Counted from the first letter of the stretch, positions 1 to 5,772 are shown. The stretch is DNA of 6,271 nucleotides from Ignavibacteriales bacterium (GCA_003560935.1 PWJF01000483.1:1-6271); one strand, 5' to 3'. Notes: generated by a model from the letters alone, not told the origin. Numbers and translations are program-made.

Positions 1-13
1 GTCTTTGCACGTG

Positions 14-36
14 GTGTCTGGCTGAAACAGCTTTTT
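14..36 (+). repeat. Diverged right-half copy of the 1282-1364 palindrome
   Basis: These 23 bases match 1339-1361 at 20 of 23 positions. All three differences are transitions (T/C, T/C, A/G), and both copies end in CAGCTTTTT. The weaker similarity appears to continue leftwards toward base 1. The left arm that would pair with it lies outside the window, so only half of the putative repeat is visible. It supports the view that the 1282-1364 palindrome is a repeated family rather than a one-off terminator. Confidence 0.45.
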
Positions 37-200
37 ATATACAGAAAAAGATTCGTTTTTTCATTCCTACCGAAAATATAATATATCTTTTATGAAACTA
101 AATTTTAAATCTTCAATAGGATTATAGAAATATTTTGTTATCGTAATGTTTTTTCTATAAAAAAAAATTATATACACAAAATATTTTAAAGTCAATATTT

Positions 201-231
201 TGGTTATACTTTCTGGTTATACTTTCTGGTT
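201..231. repeat. 13-bp tandem direct repeat, 2.4 copies
   Basis: The unit TGGTTATACTTTC occurs perfectly at 201-213 and 214-226, then begins again (TGGTT) at 227-231. The stop codon of the AraC-type remnant on the minus strand (217-219) lies inside the second copy. The unit length is not a multiple of three. The repeat is most simply a slippage duplication at the 3' end of a decaying gene in very AT-rich sequence. Confidence 0.85.
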
Positions 232-408
232 TTTTATTCGCCACTTCGAGGGAAGCATTCCGGTATTTCGCGTGAACCATTTTGTGAAATAATAGGTATA
301 TCGAAATCCAAGCCCTTTTGATATTTTCCATATCGGGTAATTTGTTCCTTTTAATAGCTTTTTACATTTCTTAAGCTTTTCCCGCCGAAAAAAAAGAATT
401 GAGAAATA
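217..408 (-). pseudogene. C-terminal remnant of an AraC-family transcriptional regulator
   Basis: The minus-strand frame between the in-frame stop at 409-411 and the stop at 217-219 encodes about 63 residues with no start codon near its upstream end. The peptide has the layout of the second half of an AraC/XylS DNA-binding domain. A basic segment (REKLKKCKKLLKGT) corresponds to the family's RLxxAxxLL-T helix. YPIWKISKGLGF corresponds to the pI-xIA-xxGF turn. YYFTKWFTRNTGMLPSKWR corresponds to the yFsr-FKk-tG-tPs-yR recognition helix and tail. The first helix-turn-helix and the ligand-binding N-terminal domain are absent. An 8-T tract (on this strand) sits just upstream, and one inserted base there would link to another short open frame, so a homopolymer frameshift may have contributed. 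The domain is recognised by eye from family knowledge. The fragment cannot be a working regulator. Confidence 0.75.
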
Positions 409-424
409 TTAGATTGGAAAAAAC

Positions 425-622
425 TCAAGTGCATTTCTTCATAAACAATTTCAATGAGCGGGGAATTTTCCACGAGTCGAGCGGTATGATCGCCGACGGA
501 TCGGAATAATACCACTGCACCGATTCCGATCCGGGCTCGGACATCGGAAAGTACCCGCCGGTATAGGCGCTCAATAATAGATCGACGGGGATGATATCGA
601 CGGATTTCGCTTTGTGTGTCAT
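425..622 (-). pseudogene. aat: N-terminal fragment of leucyl/phenylalanyl-tRNA--protein transferase
   Basis: The 65 residues match the start of Aat, the cytoplasmic N-degron enzyme that moves Leu or Phe from aminoacyl-tRNA to proteins with N-terminal Arg or Lys. Visible family motifs are LLLSAYTGGYFPM (residues 15-27; family L-xAY-xGxFPM), WYYSDPSAIIPLD (37-49; family W-sPdPRaiiPld) and WKIPRSLK (51-58; family hi-pRSL). The reading frame then ends after KKCT. Family members run to roughly 190-240 residues, so the GNAT-type catalytic part is missing. No continuation of Aat is visible in any frame downstream. Instead the AraC-type remnant starts only about 15-30 bases later. There is no Shine-Dalgarno site before the ATG. 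I read this as a dead gene cut by a deletion or rearrangement. A deliberate short protein is possible but unlikely. Confidence 0.85.
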
Positions 623-730
623 GGAGGAAAAATATTGAATTTAGGGGAAAGAAGTAAGTTGTCGGGCAATAGTGACGGGCATGCGTGGTAATAATACTAT
701 ATCATAACAACAGGTAGAATTTAACTTATT

Positions 731-1090
731 TTATAGATCTACATTCCACGTGACAACAAAACGCCCGTCAGGAAAAACCAGAAGATGGGGTCTCGTCGCA
801 AGGCCATCATCCACTGGTTCGCTAATGCGAAAATTAGCTCCTTTTGAAGTAAAATCAGGATTATATACCTGACCGTAAATAGCACCTCCTCTTTCATCAC
901 CTTCGAATATTTCGTGGTGTCTCATATCTTGCCAGATCACGACTATATTTCCCATCTTATCGTTACCTGTATAATGATAAGTACCGGTATATCCCTTTTC
1001 GGTAACATCGAACTGATTTACCTGAGAAGCAGCGGTTCCGGTTATAACTAAATTTAGTACAAATAAAATTAATTGTCTTTTTTTAATCAT
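731..1090 (-). CDS. Short secreted protein, probably a truncated repeat protein
   Basis: The 119 residues open with a typical Sec signal peptide: a basic start (MIKKRQ), a hydrophobic core (LILFVLNLVITG) and a small-residue cleavage region (TAAS) near residue 22. The mature part carries the pattern of exported multi-repeat proteins in which a D-xxG-xxVVxW strand is followed by IYGQxYN and G-xxFRI. GNIVVIWQD is at 48-56, AIYGQVYN at 70-77, GANFRIS at 84-90 and DGRFVVTW at 108-115. The second VVxW strand starts one repeat period (about 61 residues) after the first, and the frame then stops four residues later. Known relatives of this style have several repeats and are hundreds of residues long, so this is probably a truncated N-terminus. 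I recognise the repeat style but not a specific family. No Shine-Dalgarno site is present. The promoter region abuts the palindromic element at 1138-1266. Confidence 0.55.
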   Translation of the reverse strand: MIKKRQLILFVLNLVITGTAASQVNQFDVTEKGYTGTYHYTGNDKMGNIVVIWQDMRHHEIFEGDERGGAIYGQVYNPDFTSKGANFRISEPVDDGLATRPHLLVFPDGRFVVTWNVDL

Positions 1091-1137
1091 GTTTTACCGA
1101 ATAATAATACCGATTTGTATTTTACAATTACAATTAT

Positions 1138-1266
1138 GAGTCTACTCCGAAAAAGTTACTCCAGCCACGGATTACACGGATTAACGCTTTAATTATGCCG
1201 TATAATATAAAAAATCCGTGAAATCCGTGGCTATTTAAACCGACTAATACTTATCGGAGTAGACTC
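1138..1266. mobile_element. MITE-like 129-bp palindromic element
   Basis: The ends are a perfect 13-bp inverted repeat, GAGTCTACTCCGA at 1138-1150 and its complement at 1254-1266. Inside lies a second inverted pair, AGCCACGGATTACACGGATT at 1163-1182 and its complement at 1213-1232, matching at 19 of 20 positions. About 30 AT-rich bases form the centre. Immediately outside, AATTAT occurs on both sides (1132-1137 and 1267-1272), as expected of a 6-bp target-site duplication. The element has no open reading frame of any size. The inner CACGGATT motif resembles intergenic repeats I know from many environmental genomes. Terminal inverted repeats, target duplication and lack of coding capacity together fit a miniature inverted-repeat transposable element, with the caveat that AATTAT could recur by chance in AT-rich DNA. 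Confidence 0.7.
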
Positions 1267-1281
1267 AATTATTATTTTACT

Positions 1282-1364
1282 AAAAGCTGTTCCGGCTATT
1301 ATGTCACGCTATTCAAAACATTGCCGTGTTTTCATGATGTGTCCGGCCGGAACAGCTTTTTTTT
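1282..1364. repeat. Structured palindromic repeat with 15-bp perfect stem
   Basis: AAAAGCTGTTCCGGC (1282-1296) is perfectly complementary to 1346-1360. The 49-base interior holds a further hairpin, AAAACA (1315-1320) pairing with TGTTTT (1327-1332), so most of the 79 bases can fold into one long imperfect stem. Eight T residues run from 1357 to 1364. The shape is compatible with a terminator, but the stem encloses a long interior and there is no gene ending just upstream on the plus strand. The partial copy at 14-36 favours a dispersed repeat or small non-autonomous element. It begins only 15 bases after the end of the MITE-like element. Confidence 0.65.
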
Positions 1365-1392
1365 GCAGCATTATAGTAGTAAATAATATATC

Positions 1393-1414
1393 TTCCGACG
1401 GGCCGCCGTCGGAA
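1393..1414. repeat. 9-bp perfect GC-rich hairpin
   Basis: TTCCGACGG (1393-1401) pairs perfectly with CCGTCGGAA (1406-1414) across a 4-base loop. There is no T-run on the plus side. The minus side continues into the AT-rich GATATATTATTT, so a weak terminator reading leftwards is possible. No gene obviously ends here on either strand, and its role is unknown. Confidence 0.5.
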
Positions 1415-1710
1415 AGCATCATAATCTGGATAAGAAAAAGAAGAGAAATACTATGTCGTACTCTGCGGTACATCGCCGTACCTCACCTGATGAGGGGCTT
1501 TACTTTTGACCCCAAAAGATTAACGGCAAAACAACTATAAAAATATTTTGTACCAACATCAGCAGGCACCGGGAGGCGCGATTGTGAGGAAGGAAAACAA
1601 CTTAAATTAACCATGAATCCAGCAAAGCACTTTTATAAGAGCCCCGCAGGCATCCTGCTATTGTTCATTTAAAAAGAAAAAAATAAAAGTCAAGTTCATA
1701 ACACAAATAG

Positions 1711-1736
1711 GTCGGAGAATGTACAAAGTCGGAGAA
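1711..1736. promoter_or_regulatory. Paired direct repeat upstream of mutY
   Basis: GTCGGAGAA occurs at 1711-1719 and again at 1728-1736, a centre-to-centre distance of 17 bases, about 55 bases before the -10-like hexamer of mutY. Spaced direct repeats in this position can be regulator sites, but 17 bases is not a whole number of helical turns and no regulator can be named. They could equally be repeat debris from the left-hand region. Confidence 0.3.
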
Positions 1737-1790
1737 AGTGCTATATTTTTGTAGTTAATAGTACTACATGAATTTTTGACCAAATTTCTG

Positions 1791-1796
1791 TATAAT
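1791..1796 (+). promoter_or_regulatory. Possible -10 element for mutY
   Basis: A perfect TATAAT lies 11 bases before the mutY ATG. The nearest good -35 match, TTGACC at 1776-1781, is only 9 bases upstream, which is too close for a normal sigma-70 pair. No better -35 is seen at the usual 16-18 base spacing. If this hexamer is used, transcription would begin almost at the start codon, giving a very short or leaderless mRNA, which agrees with the absence of a Shine-Dalgarno site there. Confidence 0.3.
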
Positions 1797-1807
1797 ATTA
1801 CAATCCT

Positions 1808-2635
1808 ATGAAACACAAACTCACGCACCGGCACATTAAGGCGTTCCGGAAAACGATTTGGAACTACTATCACAATAACGGTCGTCACCATTTACCCTGG
1901 CGAAAAACCAAAAGCCCCTACCGTATCCTTGTATCGGAAATCATGTTGCAGCAAACACAGGTAGAGCGTGTCATACCAAAGTATAAACAGTTTCTCAAAA
2001 CATTCCCGTCGCTCAAATCGTTGGCCCGCGCACCGCTATCGGAGGTAGTCGCAGTATGGCAGGGTTTGGGATACAATCGCAGGGCGGTTTCGTTAAAGAA
2101 AACGGCAGGTATGCTTGCCGAAAAATATAACGCGCGCGTTCCATGGTCGCCGCAGGAATTGCAATCCCTTCCGGGCATCGGACAATCGACGGCATCGGCT
2201 ATTGCGGCGTTCGCATTTAACAAACCGGTACCGTTTGTCGAAACAAATATCCGCACCGTGTACATTCATTTCTTTTTTCCCAAAAAGAAAAAGGTGCACG
2301 ATAATGAGATCATTTCGCTTGTCGAACAGACGATGGATTCAACGAATCCGCGTGAATGGTATTATGCGTTAATGGATTACGGCGTCTATCTAAAGAAATC
2401 AATAAACAACCTGAACAGTCGCAGCATTCATTATACAAAGCAATCAAGATTCAAAGGTTCTTCACGTCAGATTCGAGGGAAAATAGTGAGACTTTTATCA
2501 CTAAACGGTGGTATGTCGAAACGTAAACTGGAACAGACAATCCAGGCAAAAAACCACGAGATTGACACTATTTTATGGCAACTTCAAAAAGACGGACTGA
2601 TCCGTAAAAAAGGACGCACGTTTGTGATAGATTAA
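1808..2635 (+). CDS. mutY: A/G-specific adenine DNA glycosylase, iron-sulfur-less MutY type
   Basis: This 275-residue HhH-GPD glycosylase is predicted to remove adenine mispaired with 8-oxoguanine or guanine in base-excision repair. Visible motifs are LPWR (29-32), the catalytic-Glu block SEIMLQQTQVERV (43-55, Glu44), GLGYNRRA (86-93) and the helix-hairpin-helix LPGIGQSTASAIAAFAF (121-137). The last has Ser127 where endonuclease III has its catalytic Lys, which favours MutY over Nth. Two things are unusual. The Asp of the family's VDTNVRR block is Glu145 (FVETNIRTV). The protein also contains no cysteine at all, so the four-Cys [4Fe-4S] loop that normally follows MDxG is missing. After MDYGVYLKK comes a basic linker and a C-terminal segment of about 50 residues (from about 223) that looks like a winged helix, in place of the NUDIX-like 8-oxoG recognition domain. 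ATG at 1808 is the natural start: it leaves the usual N-terminus before LPWR. The gene is monocistronic and converges with the DksA-like gene. Confidence 0.88.
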   Translation: MKHKLTHRHIKAFRKTIWNYYHNNGRHHLPWRKTKSPYRILVSEIMLQQTQVERVIPKYKQFLKTFPSLKSLARAPLSEVVAVWQGLGYNRRAVSLKKTAGMLAEKYNARVPWSPQELQSLPGIGQSTASAIAAFAFNKPVPFVETNIRTVYIHFFFPKKKKVHDNEIISLVEQTMDSTNPREWYYALMDYGVYLKKSINNLNSRSIHYTKQSRFKGSSRQIRGKIVRLLSLNGGMSKRKLEQTIQAKNHEIDTILWQLQKDGLIRKKGRTFVID

Positions 2636-2659
2636 CCGGATGATACACGACTCCGGTTA
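2633..2659. terminator. Hairpin overlapping the mutY stop codon
   Basis: TAACCGGA (2633-2640) pairs perfectly with TCCGGTTA (2652-2659) around an 11-base loop, and the stem includes the mutY stop codon itself. The plus strand then reads TTCTT, only a weak U-tract. It sits between two convergent genes and would best serve mutY transcripts. The opposite direction has no U-run. Confidence 0.5.
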
Positions 2660-2699
2660 TTCTTAAGATAGAAATGCGACAGCGGTTCTAATACAGATA

Positions 2700-3107
2700 T
2701 CAGCGTGAGGTATTTGCATATGAATCCTGCACAGTGCTCACCCCGCTGTGTGAGGGACTTACTTTCACCATACAACGTGCGCAGTACTCAACAAGCGGAC
2801 TTTTCATAAGCCATTCCTGCGGAATTGTGTCGCCGCAATGCAAACATAATCCGAAACCGCCATCCACGAAACGCGCAATAGCATTACGTACATGAACAGC
2901 CGGTTCATTCTTGAGTTGATAAAATAAGCCGCAGAAATGAAGTCCGTGAAGTAATCCGACCGGATCACTCACATCTTTATCGATAAGGCATCGTATACGC
3001 AAATCGGTGATTACTTCCTCAAGAGGTTGGTGATAATATTCTTCGAGAACATAACCTGCTTCCTGGAGCAGTTTCTCCCCCAGCTGCTTTTTGACACCTC
3101 TATACAT
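2700..3107 (-). CDS. DksA/TraR-type C4 zinc-finger protein
   Basis: The 135-residue protein ends in a C4 zinc finger with Cys88, Cys91, Cys109 and Cys112. The C-X2-C-X17-C-X2-C spacing is that of DksA, and the DGGFGLCLHCGDTIP entry (82-96) is also typical (family G-xYGxCxxCGxxI). DksA-family proteins enter the RNA polymerase secondary channel and, with ppGpp, shift promoter choice. The first 80 residues are predicted largely helical but are not an obvious DksA coiled coil, and I do not see the paired Asp tip motif. The protein may be a divergent TraR/YocK-like member with another job. After the finger there is a hydrophilic tail of about 20 residues. A strong Shine-Dalgarno site 8 bases before the ATG fixes the start. 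The gene points away from the PBP gene and toward mutY. Confidence 0.75.
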   Translation of the reverse strand: MYRGVKKQLGEKLLQEAGYVLEEYYHQPLEEVITDLRIRCLIDKDVSDPVGLLHGLHFCGLFYQLKNEPAVHVRNAIARFVDGGFGLCLHCGDTIPQEWLMKSPLVEYCARCMVKVSPSHSGVSTVQDSYANTSR

Positions 3108-3115
3108 ACTGCATT

Positions 3116-3127
3116 CTCTCCTTCCTT
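3116..3127 (-). promoter_or_regulatory. Shine-Dalgarno site of the DksA-like gene
   Basis: The minus strand reads AAGGAAGGAGAG, ending 8 bases before the ATG at 3107. It is an unusually strong anti-16S match for this window, where most genes have no clear site, and it settles the start codon. Confidence 0.75.
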
Positions 3128-3442
3128 TTAATTATTCGAGGTTTTTAGTGGGTTTTATAAGAGCCGGTCTCATGTCTTATCGAAGAAGATAAAATGGCAA
3201 TAAAAGGAATTATTGATTGCATGGAACAGAAATAAATGAAACCGGATGTTGCAAACATTCTCGAAAATAATCGGTTATATACTATACGAAACAATAAGAG
3301 AATCGGGGGGTTCCCGTTCATTCAAAAATCTCTTTCGATGCGCTTATCGAGCATATTAGGATATGAGCCATTTCAGACAACCCCGTCGTATTTGCCCTCC
3401 TCTTAATAATTCCGTACATTTATAACATCATTTTCTGGAACA

Positions 3443-3471
3443 TTGACGGATGGGTATTCGTCAGAGAATAT
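3443..3471 (+). promoter_or_regulatory. Candidate promoter of the PBP gene, with inverted repeat
   Basis: TTGACG (3443-3448) matches the sigma-70 -35 box at five of six bases. At 17 bases spacing comes GAATAT (3466-3471), a poor -10. The spacer is bounded by the inverted pair TGACG (3444-3448) and CGTCA (3459-3463), which could be an operator or coincidence. Transcription would begin close to the ribosome site at 3484. Confidence 0.3.
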
Positions 3472-3483
3472 GAACATCATATC

Positions 3484-3488
3484 AGGAG
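3484..3488 (+). promoter_or_regulatory. Shine-Dalgarno site of the PBP gene, short spacing
   Basis: AGGAG lies only 3 bases before the ATG at 3492, closer than the usual 5-9. The next in-frame ATG (residue 29) is at the start of the membrane segment and would remove the basic cytoplasmic tail, so 3492 remains the better start. Confidence 0.5.
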
Positions 3489-3491
3489 CAC

Positions 3492-5753
3492 ATGAAATAC
3501 AAACGATTTCCATCGAGAAGGAAAAAACGGACAACGAAGCGTAGAGCCACACTCAAAAATCGATTACGATTTACCATGTCGAGTGCAGTAATTGCTATAG
3601 TTATTTTGATAGCTATCGGATCGTACGGTATTTACATTGTTTCCGGGTTACCGTCATTAAATCAGCTCGATCATCCAAGACCGGATTTCTCATCAAAAGT
3701 GTATTCCGCCGACAGTGTTTTGATCGGGCAATACTCGATCATAAACCGGAGCCGGGTATCGTTTGATGAACTTCCACCCTACCTTATCAATGCACTCATT
3801 TCATCCGAAGACCGGAAATTCTACCGCCATCGCGGAATCGATATTGACCGAATATTAAAAGCAACCGTCAAAAACATAATGAGCTTTCGTATTCGTGAAG
3901 GAGCAAGCACGATCACACAGCAGGTTGCACGCAACTTGTATTTGAACCATGAACAAACATATACGAGAAAGATACGCGAAGTTATAACCGCACTCCAGAT
4001 CGAACGTCGGTATTCGAAAGATGAAATCCTCGAGCTGTATTTTAATCTTGCATATTTCGGCAACAGCACATACGGGATAACCGCAGCCGCGGAACGGTAC
4101 TTCGATAAATCCGCTTCAGATCTGACCCTCACCGAATCGGCATTGCTGATCGGTATACTCCCGAATCCGGCGATTTACGATCCCTATGTTTATCCGGATC
4201 GGGCTATGACCCGCCGCAACGTTGTGCTCAACTCAATGTCGGTAATGGATTATATATCAGTCGAAGTCTCAAGTAGAGCATCGGCACAGCCGGTTGAGTT
4301 GACCGATAGATCATCACTGCCGGACTCGGACATCGCACCGCATTTTGTTGAGTATGTGCGTCGCCAATTATCGGATATAGGCGTTCAATACGGATTTGAT
4401 GTTTATCGGGACGGGTTGATTATACATACTACACTCGACAGCCGTATGCAGCGACACGCGAACCGGGCGGTTACCGATCACATTGCTTCTTACCAACACA
4501 CGTTTGATCGGCATTGGACATGGGATACACCGGAACGACATTCCATACTGCGAGCAGCTCTGGAGCGCGAGGTGCGCAATCATCCGGCATTCCGTAACGC
4601 AGACAGTGACAGTAAACGCGAAACAGTGCGTGCACAGCTTCTTACCGATGAGAAATTCATCGAAAATGTAAAACATAGATTGAAAACCGTACAAACCGGA
4701 TTTGTCGCTATCGATCCTTCGACCGGAGAAATTAAATCAATGGTGGGCGGATCGGATCCGGAACAGAACAGACACGGTTTCAACCATGTAACGCAAATCC
4801 GCCGTCAACCCGGTTCCGCATTCAAACCGTTTGTTTATACGGTCGCAATCGATAACGGTTATCCTCCGTCGTATCAATTACCGAATGAACCCGTGACTAT
4901 AACAACGCAAGATGGTACGCTCTGGCAGCCTACAAATGCCGACGGTACTACCGGCGGTAATGTCTCGTTGAGAGACGGGTTAGCATTATCTATCAATCTT
5001 GTCGCGGTTCGTACGATGATGGATCTCGCACCGACCGATAAGATCGTTCAATACGCACAGCGAATGGGCATCACGTCGTATTTACATTCCTACGAATCGT
5101 TATCGCTGGGCACAGCCGAGGTATCGCCGTTTGAACTCACATCGGCATACGGCGTCTACGCAACGAACGGGGTCTACGCAAAACCGTTAGCCATTACAAG
5201 AATCGAAGACAGCGAAGGCACTATTCTCGTTTCTTTCGAATCCGAACATAAACAGGTACTCAAACCGGAGACGGCATATATTATGACCGACATGCTCCGG
5301 GATGTAATAGAATACGGTACCGGCATGTGGGCCAACGAATTTATCGATTTCCCGGCGGCGGGTAAAACCGGTACGACACAGGGTTATGCGGACGGCTGGT
5401 TCATCGGTTACACGCCTGACATCGTGGCCGGCGTCTGGGTCGGATTCGACGACAGACGTATCACTCTCGGCGGCGCAGACGGTCAGGGAGCGCGGAGCGC
5501 GTTACCGATCTGGGCGCAGTTCATGAAATCCGTGTACGACGACAATGTACTCGGTATGGAAACCAGGGAATTCGAAATGCCGTCGGGCGTGAGGCGGGTC
5601 TCGATATGTGCGGATACGAGACTGCTTGTAACCTACGGATGTCCGGATCAAATCGACGAAGTCATGTTCGAAAACCACCTCCCGAAAGAATGCGATCAGC
5701 ACCGGTCGTTCTTCAGGTCGGTAAGGTCGTTTATATCGAGGATATTTAAGTGA
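3492..5753 (+). CDS. Class A penicillin-binding protein (PBP1A-type), bifunctional
   Basis: This 753-residue inner-membrane enzyme polymerises lipid II into glycan strands and cross-links the peptides. A very basic cytoplasmic tail (1-27) precedes one membrane segment (about 31-51). The GT51 glycosyltransferase domain covers roughly 70-250. It has SSEDRKFYRHRGID (104-117, catalytic Glu106), GASTITQQVARNLYL (137-151) and IERRYSKDEILELYFN (170-185, second Glu171), then YFNLAYFGNSTYGI and a YFDKSASDLTLTESALL motif. A linker of about 90 residues including FDRHWTWDT (338-346) leads to the transpeptidase. This has QPGSAFKPF (439-447, nucleophile Ser442 in SxxK), SIN at 500-502 (SxN) and GKTGTTQGYADGWFIGYTP (624-642, KTGT). 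All catalytic motifs are intact. The C-terminus has the CxxT...GCP...C pattern (Cys706, Cys717, Cys734), seen in PBP1A proteins of Bacteroidota-like lineages. The full length is normal for the family. It stands alone between divergent and convergent neighbours. Confidence 0.95.
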   Translation: MKYKRFPSRRKKRTTKRRATLKNRLRFTMSSAVIAIVILIAIGSYGIYIVSGLPSLNQLDHPRPDFSSKVYSADSVLIGQYSIINRSRVSFDELPPYLINALISSEDRKFYRHRGIDIDRILKATVKNIMSFRIREGASTITQQVARNLYLNHEQTYTRKIREVITALQIERRYSKDEILELYFNLAYFGNSTYGITAAAERYFDKSASDLTLTESALLIGILPNPAIYDPYVYPDRAMTRRNVVLNSMSVMDYISVEVSSRASAQPVELTDRSSLPDSDIAPHFVEYVRRQLSDIGVQYGFDVYRDGLIIHTTLDSRMQRHANRAVTDHIASYQHTFDRHWTWDTPERHSILRAALEREVRNHPAFRNADSDSKRETVRAQLLTDEKFIENVKHRLKTVQTGFVAIDPSTGEIKSMVGGSDPEQNRHGFNHVTQIRRQPGSAFKPFVYTVAIDNGYPPSYQLPNEPVTITTQDGTLWQPTNADGTTGGNVSLRDGLALSINLVAVRTMMDLAPTDKIVQYAQRMGITSYLHSYESLSLGTAEVSPFELTSAYGVYATNGVYAKPLAITRIEDSEGTILVSFESEHKQVLKPETAYIMTDMLRDVIEYGTGMWANEFIDFPAAGKTGTTQGYADGWFIGYTPDIVAGVWVGFDDRRITLGGADGQGARSALPIWAQFMKSVYDDNVLGMETREFEMPSGVRRVSICADTRLLVTYGCPDQIDEVMFENHLPKECDQHRSFFRSVRSFISRIFK

Positions 5754-5757
5754 CCGG

Positions 5758-5772
5758 ATGTGCGCTGCACAT
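5758..5772. terminator. Small hairpin between convergent genes
   Basis: ATGTGC (5758-5763) pairs with GCACAT (5767-5772) around GCT. It fills most of the 19-base gap between the PBP stop (5751-5753) and the amidohydrolase stop (5773-5775). There is no T-run on either side, so it is only a weak bidirectional terminator candidate. Confidence 0.3.

Larger units (their letters stand above)
1365..1807. other. Gene-free intergenic stretch with several small hairpins
   Basis: No recognisable gene is present. Besides the separately listed 1393-1414 hairpin, short perfect stems are at 1467-1471/1478-1482 (GGTAC), 1481-1485/1491-1495 (CCTCA), 1504-1508/1513-1517 (TTTTG) and 1646-1650/1654-1658 (GCAGG, loop CAT). 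The open frame across 1301-1540 runs through the 15-bp stem and has no family character. A 20-codon frame starting at the ATG at 1613 is preceded by a purine-rich stretch (AGGAAGG, about 20 bases upstream), too far to be a convincing ribosome site. The last hundred bases carry the direct repeats and the -10-like hexamer upstream of mutY. Confidence 0.6.
3128..3491. other. Divergent intergenic region between dksA-like and PBP genes
   Basis: These 364 bases should hold the promoters of both divergent genes. On the plus strand a candidate promoter (3443-3471) and a ribosome site (3484-3488) are listed separately. On the minus strand I find no convincing promoter. A 56-codon open frame starts with ATG at 3236 and stops at 3406 on the plus strand. 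Its product has no recognised family and no clear ribosome site, so I do not call it a gene. A G6 run is at 3305-3310. Confidence 0.5.

Noticed and set aside
201..231. CRISPR or iteron array
   Set aside because: Only two full 13-bp units without spacers are present, which fits simple slippage duplication.
1282..1364. Integron attC site
   Set aside because: The palindrome lacks the RYYYAAC and GTTRRRY core sites at its ends, and no integrase or cassette array is visible.
1301..1540. 79-residue plus-strand open frame
   Set aside because: It starts inside the loop of the 15-bp palindrome and runs through its right arm and further hairpins. There is no ribosome site, and the product has no family character.
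1613..1672. Leader peptide of 19 residues before mutY
   Set aside because: It has poor ribosome-site spacing, contains a small palindrome and has no attenuator-like structure linked to the mutY start.
1658..1891. 77-residue minus-strand open frame
   Set aside because: It overlaps the start of mutY on the opposite strand and encodes a low-complexity hydrophobic peptide. It is a shadow frame.
4368..4694. Minus-strand open frame inside the PBP gene
   Set aside because: It is antisense to the conserved PBP linker region, and the protein evidence for the plus strand is overwhelming.
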